A stretch of 64,000 nt of DNA, taken from Agroathelia rolfsii (Eukaryota > Basidiomycota > Agaricomycetes > Amylocorticiales > Amylocorticiaceae). Both the position numbers and the translations under genes were made by a program. The notes under the pieces were generated by a model, which made no database searches, had not been told where the DNA came from, and worked only from the letters and a program-made list of their open reading frames with translations. The DNA is taken from the NCBI GenBank assembly GCA_018343915.1, contig JABRWF010000004.1, forward strand, positions 2,728,001 through 2,792,000. Direction: 5' to 3'. Of the stretch, positions 23,197 through 34,958 are shown in pieces (position 1 is the stretch's first letter; the number at the start of each line of letters is the position of its first letter).

Positions 23197-23993
23197 AGAG
23201 GATCTTCAAGTAGATATAAGATAAACAACATATACAGTCAGCCAAATCGTTAGAATACGATAGCAATTCGAGCCCTAGATGATGGTAATTATGGGTCCAT
23301 GGTCATCAATTTGAACTCTCGAATTTTTTTCGCGATGTATCTCGAGTTCGCGAATATGCCGAAAACTTCAAGTTTTAATGACATGGTACGTATTAATAAA
23401 GTAAATTTGTTAGACGTTAAGTGGCATCATGTCTTTGGAGCACGCTGCAAGGCAGTGAGGGATGAGAGAGTTGTGGTTGAGCGAATGAACTTTGAGCTTT
23501 CCGACAACAGCCAGGAATGTCACTGAAGGGGGGAAGAGGCGAGGACCGGTGAGTAACTGTCGAGTGGCCTGAGTACGCCACCCCCACGCTACTTGTTCCT
23601 TTGCTTAGAATCTTCCTAGGGTCAATTTCAGGCTACAACGGTATGGTCTACATCCGACGCATAGGGGTGTCGTTAGTGGCTTTTAGGGCCAGTATACTTT
23701 TCTAGAATTTTGTATGGGAGTGATGGGTGGGGAAAGCGAATTCCGAACGCAATGGTAGTGGACGGAGTGAAAGCTGGGTCCCAGCCTGCCCTAGACGCGT
23801 GTTGCAAAGAGTCAGACACGGCTTTATGCTTGATAGAGAGTAGTAATAAGGCTCCAAATGGCGTTTCGAAGGCGTAGACCAGATGGACGCAACGTTTAAG
23901 GCATTCAGAAACGACCTATGTGTTATATTAACAACAGAGTAATATTGGCATAGATGAATTGCGAATATATCAATTGGATGAAATAACCATAAG
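23197..23993. other. Intergenic region between convergent SDR 3 and PQ-loop genes
   Basis: No gene seen. The frame at 23299-23526 has no recognisable features. Confidence 0.5.
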
Positions 23994-24899
23994 TTATACT
24001 TGCACCGGTGCTATATGCTCGGAATTGCCAGCTGATAGTGAGGTGCATGTTCTCTCGTGACTTCCTTGCATCTCAATGCCACTCGACTGCTTTAGCCTCT
24101 TAGCATGATACGGATTCAATATAACGGCGGCTACCAATACAAGGCCATCCATCACCGCAACAACACTGTAGGTAACTCCAGCTACGATGTCGAAAGATCC
24201 AGGACGAAAGACTAGAGACAGATCGCTAAATATACCGCCGAGCATGTCAACCAACATGAAGGTGGTCGAGATCCCAATGACGGCCTTGTGCACGTAGATG
24301 GCATGGTATTGCGGCAGTAACGCCACGGCAATTATGACAGAGCTTATGATACCAAAAGGTTCTACCGCTGACTCATGGCCGCGCCTGTAGCTCGGACGGA
24401 TAGCAAAGATCATAGCTACCTCCAGACCGCCGAAGAAAAGCATGATTAGGATGGATAGAGTGGTGCATCTTATAATGCGATGCCTCAAATACAGTGGCCC
24501 ATTGTAATATAGGCACTGAATCCATGAGATGAAGGAGAGCGCAGCAAAGAGTTGGGGTTGGAGAATGAGTGGAATGTTGAGATTTTGAGTAACGGTATAG
24601 ACACCTAGAAAGGTCCCTGCAACGCCCCAAAGAAACCTACAGACAGTTCAAGGGGTTGGATAGTGGACAAGTTCTAACGAGATAACATACACAAGCCAGG
24701 GTGATAGCCCCTTCGTATTCTTGTCTCGGTATGACTTGGCAATCTGTGGGATCAGCTGAATCGTCCAACATATTGTTCCTGCCAGTGAAGACCGGAGCAA
24801 AGTCGTAACATCCTATTAAACAAGCTGAAGACGACTTGAAGATGGGTAAAACGAACCAATTGTCCCTAGAATATTTTCCGCTACGGTATTGGGACGCAT
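23994..24899 (-). CDS. PQ-loop repeat membrane protein
   Basis: Seven-helix protein of the PQ-loop family, which includes vacuolar or lysosomal cationic amino acid and cystine transporters (Ypq, cystinosin). Three exons: 24857-24899, 24691-24778, 23994-24636. The first PQ motif is WTIQLIPQIAKSYRDKNTKG with LSPWL following; the second is VALLPQYHAIYVHKAVIGIS. The N-terminus MRPNTVAENILGTIGTICW is typical of fungal members. The chain has no frame breaks; the start was chosen because it gives the family N-terminus, while the longer frame beginning MDASQYRSG is out of phase. Substrate is unknown. It is placed inside the dehydrogenase array, but a functional link is speculative. Confidence 0.92.
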
Positions 24900-25421
24900 C
24901 CACTTCAAGTTAACGTACTAGTAGTAGCTTCGCTCAGGCTGATGTGCTAAGTGTGAGGCAGTAGGAACATGGGTTATGGTCTGCTCAAATGACCTGAGTA
25001 TCCCTACGAGGGAAAGGCACGGCCCGACGGATGCCATCCAACATCAGCATGAAACCAACAGATTGTACTATCTTAACTTCATATACTAGTACTAACGGCA
25101 CTACTCAGGCAACTCAGGCAATCACTGGCCTAGTATTGCAAATCCACGAGATTTGTTCTGTATCTTGACATCTATAACAAAAATTTGCCATCATGCAATA
25201 ATAGAAGTTGTAGGGAATGCTATGGAAATATATAATGCGTCTTGACTTGGAAAAATATTGAAGAACCGTTGCTTTAAGTCGATGTATACCATGAGTTGCA
25301 AATCAGCTTTGGCAGCGGTTTCGTTCATTCAAATAGCGATATATATAGGGCTCTTGCTTGGTACACCTAAGATCCTATCACATAACTAAGTGCCAGTGCC
25401 TTGCGTCCAGCTAAAGCACCG
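24900..25421. other. Divergent intergenic region between PQ-loop and SDR pseudogene
   Basis: No gene seen. A TATATATAG run near 25340 may be the old promoter of the dehydrogenase pseudogene. Confidence 0.45.
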
Positions 25422-26365
25422 ATGGCAAAGACGGTATACTTGATATCCGGAGCAAACAGGGGCATTGGTGCGTACCCCAGTACGATCACTTTCCAGAATG
25501 GATATTAAAGGGGATAGGAGTCCTAACGATCCTCTTAGGCCTTGCACTTGTACAAGCCCTTGTTAAGCGAGGCAACACGATTGTCTTTGCTGGTGCTCGT
25601 AACCCTGCACGCGCAGACGCATTGAAGGCACTTACCCAGGAAAGTTTGACATGTCAAACTTGTCTCGGCGGATAAAGCAAGCAACAAGGCTGCCGTCAAC
25701 GAGATCGAGGGAAAAAGCGGAAGACTTGATGTAGTGATATCCAACGCTGGTGAGCTCCTGGGTAGGCTGCAACGGCTAAAGTGATATTGTCAGATGAAAT
25801 GTTAGTAATGCAAATGCAAAATGGAAGCGCTAGCTATCGTGTACAGGTCAACGTGGTCGGGACACTCGCCTTGTTTTAGGCTACATACCCTTTGCTCCGA
25901 GCAAGCACGCTGAATCCCAAGTTCCTTGAGAGTTGGCAGCATAACTGAGGGAGCTCGAGTGCCTATGGGGATCTTGGCATATAGCGCATTCAAGGCTGCG
26001 GACAATTATCTTGCACGAAAGCTTCATTTTGAGAATAAGGACCTGTGTGAGCTTTGCCTGCAAGAATATAGCAAGCGTTCTCAGTGAAAGGACGGTTGTT
26101 TTTCCATCGTGTCCTGGGCCCGTGGAAACAGATATGGGTCAATAACGCTTGTCGCATAACATACGACGGGATATGCGACCGCAATAACTGACAAAATATT
26201 CAGCTTATTTCACGCAAGAACACTCCCCAAATTTTAAAGAACTGATGTAACTCGCAAAGCCAGAGGACTCAGTTGCGGGAATGTTATCAATTGTTGATAA
26301 CACTACGCGCTCAGGGGAGGCTGGTCCGACCTTCCATCGATCCGGAGGTCAGATTTAGGAATGGT
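25422..26365 (+). pseudogene. Short-chain dehydrogenase pseudogene, paralogue 4
   Basis: Recognisable remains of a fourth SDR. It begins MAKTVYLISGANRGIG with a GT donor, then a second exon with LVQALVKRGNTIVFAGARNP. A deletion near 25630-25670 shifts the frame and yields an early stop. The conserved sequence resumes as GRLDVVISNAG in another frame. The third exon (the MRDHYE segment) cannot be found. In the fourth exon the expected LALFQ reads LALF followed by TAG (about 25877). The active-site stretch survives as YSAFKAADNYLARKL and the tail as DNTTRS-like sequence plus FHRSGG. Not functional as a dehydrogenase. Confidence 0.88.
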
Positions 26366-26656
26366 AAAGACGGATGAAATCATTGCTAGTAAGGACAGTG
26401 GCTCACGTTGTCCAAATTTCTGATATGGCTCGAATCTAGGATTCTGATTAGTGATATGGGCTCAAAAATATTCATGAGGCCAGAATAGAATCCACTAGAA
26501 TGGGACGATAGAAGGATTCAAGATGTGTTGTCTTTTCATGTCAATTCACGAGCAAGCTTAGAAGGAGTGGGATTATACAAGATATGCGATTAGACCTGAT
26601 GGTGGTAGTAATATAAATTATGCTCTGATATCAAAGTGTGCAGCGCAATCAAAACA
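26366..26656. other. Intergenic gap
   Basis: Flank between the SDR pseudogene and the 3' end of the haem lyase gene. Nothing recognised. Confidence 0.5.
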
Positions 26657-27614
26657 TCACGTCTGTTTCCGTTCAGGCTGCTGCTGCGGCGAGGCATCGC
26701 GGAAAGAGGACCAGGCTTCCTCTGTAGCTACCGCAATGCGCTCTTTTATGCTGCCGAAGCTGTCCAGTGCCGGACGAACGTCCAGCGAGAACACAGGTGA
26801 GCCGTCTGCTTCGGGAGCTGCTTCGTAGTAGTCAATAACATAGCGGACTTCCTCTCCCGTGCGAGGACGACGGACGACCCAGTCATGCCGATCAAAAGGA
26901 GGCTCAGTGCTAGAGGGGGGAAGAAACGGATGAATATTTCTAAAATTTTACCAGGTCTGCAAGCAAATACTGACTTGAACCGATCGGGAAGTAGCCATCC
27001 GGCAAACAGCCAGAATCGTGCTTTCGGTGATATTTGACCTGGTCGTCCCATAAACCGGGTAAGTTGTGGTGCCTCATTTCTGGAGCATTGAATATTAGCT
27101 CGATGGGTCATTTCATCGCACATATAACTTACTCGTCCACTCTCTTCTCCCACTTGAGCACCTCGAGCCATGCTTGCTCGTTCAAGAAATTATGGATCTC
27201 TACCATGGTTTCTACATGTTCCTCGGGCGTCTCCCAGCCCTTCCTGACAAGCGCATTATAGAATTGTTGAGGTGAGGGATATTCCCACTTGGAGTTTGAG
27301 TCGTCACGGGGAATGGACGATGATGTACGCTCTGTGGGGAGCGCCATCGTTTGATGTGTGGCGGGCGCCTGAGAGAGATTGGGCATGTTGTTTAGAGGGT
27401 TCAATGAGCCATGGTCAACAGGACATCCGCCTGCAGCTGCAGCAGAGGTGGATGCAACAGCAGGTGATGTATCGTGCTTAACAGGGCATCCAGTGGGAGC
27501 GGCAGCAGCAGCTGGTGCATTGTGTTGAACTGGACATGCCGCAGGGGCGTCATGCTTGACAGGACATCCGGAAGCAGTGCTTGGAACAGCCGGCTGAGAT
27601 ACACTTTGGCCCAT
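26657..27614 (-). CDS. CYC3: Cytochrome c haem lyase (holocytochrome c synthase)
   Basis: Mitochondrial intermembrane-space enzyme that attaches haem covalently to apocytochrome c. Three exons: 27133-27614, 26975-27079, 26657-26909. The N-terminal 75 residues carry four Cys-Pro motifs ([32 protein letters not shown]) in an Ala/Pro-rich linker; yeast Cyc3 has two. The catalytic domain is clear: [42 protein letters not shown] (the His that holds haem), [51 protein letters not shown]. The start at 27614 gives MGQSVSQ, as in other fungal haem lyases; an upstream in-frame Met at 27650 is less likely. It could serve cytochrome c1 as well as c. Confidence 0.96.
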
Positions 27615-27914
27615 GATGAGAGGTCGAGGAGAATTGGAGACTTGTCTCAAAGAGTTGGTCGACAGAGCAGCGCTGACACCAGAGAGTGTGCGGACTTAGA
27701 AATCATTTCTGCAAGGTCGCAAAGTCACGTGTATATCGGAGAGATCGGGATACACTCGGAGGAATTCGCATATAATAACTCCTGGCCAATCGACGGCTGG
27801 TAATTAGGCCACTGTAACAATCACAGTAACATTACTTGGTTTTTTTTTTTTTTTTTTTTTTTTGATTAAAAAATTATGATATGCACAAACCTAATGCACC
27901 GTCGAAAAACAAAC
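27615..27914. other. Intergenic gap with a 24-nt T tract
   Basis: 300-bp promoter of the haem lyase gene and 3' flank of CCZ1. A T run spans 27840-27863. Confidence 0.6.
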
Positions 27915-30231
27915 CTATACTGACTGATTTGCGGACCTGATAACAGTGTTCAAGACGTTATCTACATCGGTCAAATTTGCCTCCTTGCGTGCAACCTCCA
28001 AGTACACTTCCTCTCCAGCGTTCAGTAGTGTTTCCCCGTCCGCCCGACGTGCGGCGTGCCAATGTTGCGGATTCTGACCACGCATGAAAACTTCGTTTGC
28101 GTCCACGCTGCACGACAAAAAAGTCAGACATATTGTTAACACTGGAATAAATAATACAGATGACGCACCTTCGAAATAGAGCGTGAGCATCCCAAAGTTG
28201 CTCTGATCGAGAGTCAAAACCCTCTGAAGTGGTCGCCGTAAACCCGTCACTCTGAACAATGACATGCTTATCGCGAGGTTGCAGGATTCTTGTGGCGGTG
28301 GGCAGAGGAGTCTCTGGTCTAGGAAAAGAATTAAGAATGATGTCAAAACAAACGGACATATAAGTTCATACTTCGAATCAGCGCCTTCGTCTATCACTCT
28401 GCGGATGTTTCTTAGCAGAGTATCGGCACCTTTACTGCGCTCAAGGGGAAGATCTTCGATCCCAAGAGGTAAGACAGAGACAAGCATGAGATCGTGAGCC
28501 TAAAACACTGATCAGATGTCACCTTGGTTAAGTCAATCCAAGAAAGCTTACGATTATATATGCAATTCGTCTCTTTATCGTATGAATCGGCTCCTCTCTT
28601 GATGAAGACAAATGTACACTGGTATAAGAAAATGGTGGAAGGGGTTGGTCCTCGACAGGTGGTTCGGACGACGGGTCAGACGCGGCTTCAGACATGAACG
28701 TGTTTATGTCTGGCGGTAAGGCTGACAATGAAGACTCTGGAGTTGGTTGTTCGGATGGTGGCAATGGTATCAACGAGGCAGGGTAGGTATGCATAGTGTC
28801 TGACTCGATAGCTTCAGCCAGAGACGCGGTGTCAATATGTACATCGATTTCTGGCTGCAAACTAGAATCATGTTCTACGCTGGTGGTCTGATCATCTGAA
28901 AGAGGTTCTGACTGTGTCAAAGTTGCTTCAAATGAAGCTGCATTTGGATTGGTTACGTCTCCAGCCTCCTTCTCCTCCTTTTGCCCCTCCTGTAGCGCAC
29001 TCTTAGATGTAGCTTGCTTTCCGAACATCCCGGACCAACCCCACTTCCTTACATCCATTACACCCATGCTGAGTCCGGGAACACCGGGCAGGGTTGGTAT
29101 GCCAAGGAATTTGGTAGTGCCTTCCTTAGTCCCTGAGTTGGAAACCTGCGGACTCTTTCTCTCTGGTTCTGGTGGCTTCATTGTGACCTGGCTACTTTCA
29201 AGCATCTGAGAGGCAGGTTGCGGGGGAGGCATAACGGACGACAGATATGAGGCTAGTGCATGAGAGTGCCTTGCATCCAAAAAGGCTTGGGAAGGGACAC
29301 AACCAGAATGAGAGATGATGATGATTTCGTCCGATGTGTCCTCGAGAATGGATCGTATCCTGGTGTGTGATGGATGCAAAGGAAGGCCTCATAAACGAGG
29401 ATCAGTCGCGTCATATAGAAGATAAGAATATATACCCACCTATATACTCTCCAAATTGATCTTCGGCGTCAAAAGACTGGGACAAAGCCCAAACAGTAAA
29501 AAACCGGTCCATCTGAACCACAAGAGCTTCCTGGCCCAGATCAGGATCATTGAGGATGGTTGTAAAAGAGCCATGTTTGAGCTACGGGAACACACGAAGT
29601 GTACTTTGGTAAGTATAAGGCTATTCGCCTCACGAGATATCACACCTTGAACTGTTCATAACCACGTAAGAAATGTCTCCTCAGGACTTCGTCGTTCAAC
29701 GAACTATCATGGTAATCGTACTGAACCGGTTCTGGAATAGGAGCTTGATTGTTCTTCTGTCTCTTCCTTGACTTTGAGTCGTCCGCAGGAGGTACACGCT
29801 TAGTCTTGGCTAGCTCCAGACACTAAATCATACTACGCGATTAAGACTCAAATTATCTAGCCAAGTCAAGGACCGTTGACTTACTGCATGAATCCAGAAG
29901 TCCGGCTCTGGTTCAAGCATCACCATGCGCGTGGTTTGAGAATGGACGTTATTACATGTATCTGAGGGCGAAAACATTCTCGAAGCTAACTGTCAGGGGT
30001 GCTGATACGATACAGCAGGCAGCAGGCGGCTCACTCTGAGAAGCTGACCAGAGCTTTAGCAAGCCCAACCTGACGGAGCATCGAGTCGCGTGTGCTAACA
30101 CGTTCGCGAGAGGTATAAAACAAGATCTGAGCCTGCTCTTCTGCGTCTTCATCGTCGGGATTGTACACTAGTGGTCGCAAGGATGGGTTGTAGATCGTGA
30201 GGTAAACAAGGCTGGGAGGAATGCGAGCCAT
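27915..30231 (-). CDS. CCZ1: Vacuolar fusion protein CCZ1
   Basis: Subunit of the Mon1-Ccz1 complex, the exchange factor that activates the Rab7-type GTPase (Ypt7) on late endosomes and vacuoles, also needed for autophagosome fusion. The first exon (from 30231) encodes the first longin domain: LVYLTIYNPSLRPL, DDEDAEEQAQILFYTSRERV, MLRQVGLAKALVSFSE. Later exons give MLEPEPDFWIHA, YDYHDSSLNDEVLRRHF, FKLKHGSF-type sequence and QALVVQMDRFFTVWALSQ. A long acidic, Ser/Pro-rich insertion (about 28600-29250) follows. The C-terminal longin-like part ends with MLVSVLPLGIEDLPLERSKG, TATRILQPRDKHVIVQSDGF, RGQNPQHWHAARRADGE and NTVIRSANQSV. Exons are joined by ordinary short introns, not all fixed here. 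It is divergent from the RhoGAP-fold gene. Confidence 0.92.
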
Positions 30232-30705
30232 GTCAGCATTCTAGTGATGTACAAACCACTCAGTTGATATGAGATGTATCGTGGTTTAAGTTGACAGTGA
30301 CTGCCGCATAGACTATGATGCCTCTCGTCCAAGTTACAATGATGCGTCGATAGTGTCAACCAATGGTAATTGCTTCCGTGATACCGACAAGAGCGTAGCG
30401 GGCCGGTGAAGCCGAAGACGGAATCCCCATTACTTCGATCATAGAGAGAACATGGACCCGTACTTCCATGTCATATTTGTTTATAAGCCATCTCCTTTCT
30501 GTACAAGCAAGCATCTTAAAGCAGAAAAGGAGGTTTCTGTAGAATCTGCCAGGCTCATTATGGCATGCCTAGGGGCTAGGAAAAGGAGCATCGAAAGTAC
30601 ATATAGCCCCCAGGCCCTTCACTGTTTCCTAGACCGTATACTCTCACACAAGCATCTATAAGGACCCTATCGACTTGTGTTTGGCCACAGAGCTGATTTC
30701 ACGAG
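30232..30705. other. Divergent promoter region, CCZ1 / RhoGAP-fold gene
   Basis: 474 bp between two divergent starts. The frame at 30452-30661 is unsupported. Nothing else recognised. Confidence 0.5.
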
Positions 30706-32606
30706 ATGACCTCTTCCAAAAATACATCTCCCCGCGGCATCCTGCGCCGCGTAAGCTTTCACCACACTAAGCCACCTCCTAAGCCAGAGCCAGCATCTGC
30801 TCCTCGTCCTAAGCCTCAACGTCAGCTTTCCGTCGGCAATATCGTCTCTTCTCACAGAGATCGTTTCGGTGTCGTACCTGATGTCGTGGGTCATGCCTGC
30901 CAGGACTTGCCAGACTATGACGAAGCCACAGCCTCTGACCGGCCTCATACGCGCATGCCCCTAGTGAAGACAGAGGAAGGGTTGGTATATCTCGAGGACG
31001 CCTTTCGAGAAATAGGCATTCGTCTCGTTGATCATCTCGACATTCGTGACTTTGTATCTATTGCACGAACGAGTGTGAAGCAGAATGAGTTATATCAGTT
31101 GGAAGACCAAGGTCATTCCATTGGAAAAAGAGAAGAGTCCAGTACGTTTTCTGTTTCCCCTAAGTTCCCCTCTGCAATGTTATAAGAAGTTGACCGAGCT
31201 GGTGCTTCATAGAATCTTTCGGCGTCCATCTTTCCGATCTGAAGGATTATGCTCGATCCAGTGTTATCATGGGAGGTTATCTCCATGATGTACCAACCGT
31301 TGTGTTCGCATGTGTCGAAGAGCTCTTACGATTCGGTCCGTACATTATGATTTATATCATTTCATACTCTCAATTTTTATCGTCACTTTTAGGTATTACG
31401 CAGCCAAGGTTATTCCACGAACACGCAGACTCAATAATGTTCGCCGGATTGATCCAATGTTTTGACCAGATGGAGCCTGCGAATGCTTCACCCAACACTA
31501 ACAACTACAGACACACCTCCAAGCTCGGACCCAAATACCGCTACGGTGAATTCATCCTCCGACCCCATCCATTCGCATCCAAATGGCTCCGGAGACAACA
31601 TGTCGTACTGGCCTGCAACACGCTCCTAACCTTCATCCAGACGCTGCCACCGATCATCCCGCCCGAACTTCGTGGTGCACTCCTGGAATGCATCAAGCCT
31701 AGTTTACGCCGTGACCGTGAGCTGCAGGCGTACACTGATTGGGTTCTGGAAGAAGAACGTGACCAGGAGACGCTACGGATCCAGGAAGAACGGCGCCGTG
31801 CCAAATCAGTCTCCAAGAAGACATTCAAGTTCAAACTCCTCCGAAGCAGCCACAAAGACAAGAAGAAAGACAACGATAAACACCATGGCTCAAGTGCACT
31901 TCCTAAATGCCCAGACTGGACTGTTGATGAACTCGATAAACTGGAAGAGCCGCAGATCGAGATGGCGCGTGTGTTGATCATGCATTTTCCGCCCGCGAAC
32001 TTGTCACTGTTGGCCTACTTATTTGATTTCTTTTTGCATATCCCCTATTTCCCACAGAATGGCATGACACTGGCAGGTATTGCGGAGAAATTCGGGCCTC
32101 ATCTCTGCCCTGGCTTTGGGGCAGACCAGATCTTGCTCTGGATCCTCGAGCGGTGGCCGCTGATCACAAAGGGTGTCGTGGGTCTTGAAGAAGATGAGGA
32201 TCTGGTAAATAGGGCGAAGCAGCTTCGGGAACTGCATACGATCGATTCTGTACCCACACCAGGGCGTCTTTCGCGCGCGAATTCGATCATGTCGCTTGCA
32301 TCATCGCATATATCATATACGAATAACAAGGGACAGCATGCGCCAAAGCTCTCGTTAAGGCTGGGGGCTAATGCCGATGAGGAAAGGAAATACAACAACA
32401 ACAACAACAACGACGACGACGACGACGATGATGATGTCTCAGTGTACTCTGAAGCTTCGGCGACCCAGTCGCTCGATTATTTCACGCTCTCTTCTTCGCA
32501 TCCACGCCGATCCAGGTCACGCTCGTATTCGACTGATAAAAAATATAAAGGCAAGTTTGTCGAGTCGCCGACTCAGTTATTTGACGACGGATATAAGGAG
32601 GAATAG
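30706..32606 (+). CDS. RhoGAP-fold protein, possibly without GAP activity
   Basis: Three exons: 30706-31141, 31213-31335, 31393-32606. The N-terminus is basic and Pro-rich (GILRRVSFHHTKPPPKPEP). A RhoGAP fold then begins: FGVHLSDLKDY, VPTVVFACVEELLRFG, HADSIMFAGLIQCFDQ. A large charged insertion (about 31750-31900) precedes the second half: MARVLIMHFPPANLSLLAYL, FFLHIPYFPQNGMTLAGIAE, FGPHLC, matching the NLPxxNxxLLxxLxxFL and KMTxxNLAxVFGP motifs. The loop that should hold the catalytic arginine (EGIFRxSG) reads TQPRLFHEHA, so the arginine finger appears lost. A C-terminal poly-Asn then poly-Asp tract comes from AAC and GAY repeats at about 32391-32435. Target GTPase unknown. Confidence 0.85.
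32391..32435 (+). repeat. In-frame trinucleotide repeat (Asn then Asp)
   Basis: (AAC)n followed by (GAC/GAT)n inside the RhoGAP-fold gene, encoding seven or so Asn and nine or so Asp residues. Likely length-variable between strains. Confidence 0.85.
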
Positions 32607-34084
32607 GTGGGAAGTAGTGAAGTACTGTATTGACTAACCGACGGGTGAGTCAAGATACCAAACAGAGGTGTAATGCCGACATGGACATTTGGATAGACTT
32701 TTGCTAACTAATACATATACCTATCGATGTATACTAGTGATTCTTAAACCCTAAATAATGTCACATGCTTATCCAAACGGTGTATAACCAACTATCCGCG
32801 ACAGCAAACAGGGTCAGGAAGATCCACTGACGAGTCTACACATTTGCCTTCTGAGGATATTACATGTATCATCGTTCTTAGGATGTCCCAATTGGCAGCG
32901 TCTGGTGCTTTGAAGCGCACTAGCTATAGTGCAGTACCGTAACCTATTACTTGAAGCAATCATTCAATTCGGCGCAAAAATACTCCACGTTGTATAGGTA
33001 CATACCAAAAAACTTCTGGCAGGATCATGATGGTCAAGCTAGTTAAGGAGCTCAAGGTCCAAACGCCCCAAACATGTCCGAGTATAACGATTTCAACGCA
33101 CACAATCAAATTTAATCAGGACGTGCGTTCTCCTATCCGCCAGTGCCAAGTATCAGTATCTGCCAACCATGAGCAGGACGGCCTTGGTATCGACAATGTT
33201 CATTTGCATGAAACTACAGGGGCATATATTCTTACAGACAGCATATGCGCAGGGATACTGTACGCCTACAACCTATGTACCTTTGGTACACACACATCAT
33301 CATTCAAGTTTATTTATCGTGATTCAAGAAATAAAATAGTATGAAATATTATTAGCTTATTGTATGTACTCTACTTTGAAAAAAAGTACTACAAAACATT
33401 TCGTCCATCGTCGCTTGCGCTCCAGTCTCCTACCACACGATGAATGGACAGCGACGATAACAGTAATCGTATAAAGGACAGTCGTTAAGAAAGAAACGCC
33501 GCATGAGAATATGGACAAAAGTCAAGAAGGAAATAGATCCGGTGTGTGCCAGTCCAGAAACGAAAGCAAGGAAGGTATGAGTGGCAGGAAAGAAGAAACA
33601 AGAGGATGATGAAGAAAAAAAAAGGGGGGGTGAGGGTTTAGTCTCCTGCATGATTATCGACTTCTTTCCGTTTCTCCTTCAGGGTCGATCAAGGCGCATA
33701 TCTGCTTGCGTATGACGGCGGTAGCGGTTGCGGGTTTACTATTGTATAATGATACACTATGTACTCATCTGCTGCAGCGGTTGATATGTGGTGTGCGGCG
33801 GCGGCGCAAATATGACAAAGAATAGTCGAAGTGTCGTTGATGATGGTGAGAAAAAATGGGGGGAACAAAAAATGAATGGTGTCCGCAAAGAAAAATGATC
33901 ACAGGAGAAAGAGAAAGAGGAAGGAAATGGAAGACGAAGTTTTCATATTCTTAACGTCCCAGGGCACTCGACGTCCACCGTCCTGCTAACCGTTGTTTGG
34001 ATGTTGATCTCAAGCTATTTATGGAAAAGCGAATAAGCAAACGATCAAAAAAAAAGCCGCGAAGAAGCAGAATAACAAGGATCT
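32607..34084. other. Convergent intergenic region
   Basis: 1.5 kb between the RhoGAP-fold gene and the end of the DUF6534 gene. It holds a frame at 33027-33344 without recognisable features and purine-rich runs near 33590-33630 and 33850-33940. No gene supported. Confidence 0.45.
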
Positions 34085-34921
34085 TTGTCAGCACTGCTTC
34101 TCAACCAGAGAAGAATATATATATATATTTGGGGGGGGGGGGGAGGAGGAATAAGACACGTGAGAGAAAAGCAAACATACCCTGGACCGTGTCTGGAGCT
34201 CGTTCTGGTTCGTTTTGTTCGTTTTCTTACCCGTGCCGGTCTCGAAGACGGGCATGTCACTGAAGCTCGTGATCACCCGCACCTCGTGCTCATCCCCCCG
34301 CAGACCCTTACGGGCGTGGAGTGTTGCCAAGAGTGAGTTGGAGTACACTAAAAGGGTAAACAGCGTTAGTTTAGAGACGTTGTGAGGTGTTCTAAAAGAA
34401 AAGGGAACAAAAGAAAACGCCAAGCAGATGGCGCTTATTTGTGACACGTACATTTGCTGATCACGAAGTGTGTTCCTAAGAAGATACGATTGTAAGGCAT
34501 TACCAGCCACTAGTAGAGCGAGGATGATTGATTAGCCAGAACCGAAGAATCAAAAAAGAAAAAGAAGACGCATATCATCGCAGTATTAGCGATGTGATGA
34601 TACGTACACAGACGAGAGCGAGAATTGTCCCCGCGCTAGTGAGTGATCCGTTTTCCAGGGCATGCAAGATGAGCTTGTCCAGGATATGATCGATACTAAA
34701 AGTGCAAAGAGGGATGATGAGGTTGCTAGCTCAGACCAGCTAGACAGGCGAACAAACAACATACCGTTTCGTTCCACGTCTTCCTTTACGGAGTAGATAC
34801 CACATGGAAACAGTGATCATCACGTCGGCTGCTGTTGACGTTACGAGACCTAGGGTGTAGATCCACTATAGAGGATAAGGTTCTAGTTAGTTTTTTTTTC
34901 TCTTTCGGCACAACGTTTGTT

Positions 34922-34958
<37 letters not shown>

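Noticed and set aside
17967..26365. Secondary-metabolite gene cluster
   Set aside because: Only reductases and one PQ-loop protein are present; there is no polyketide, peptide or terpene synthase, P450 or cluster regulator.
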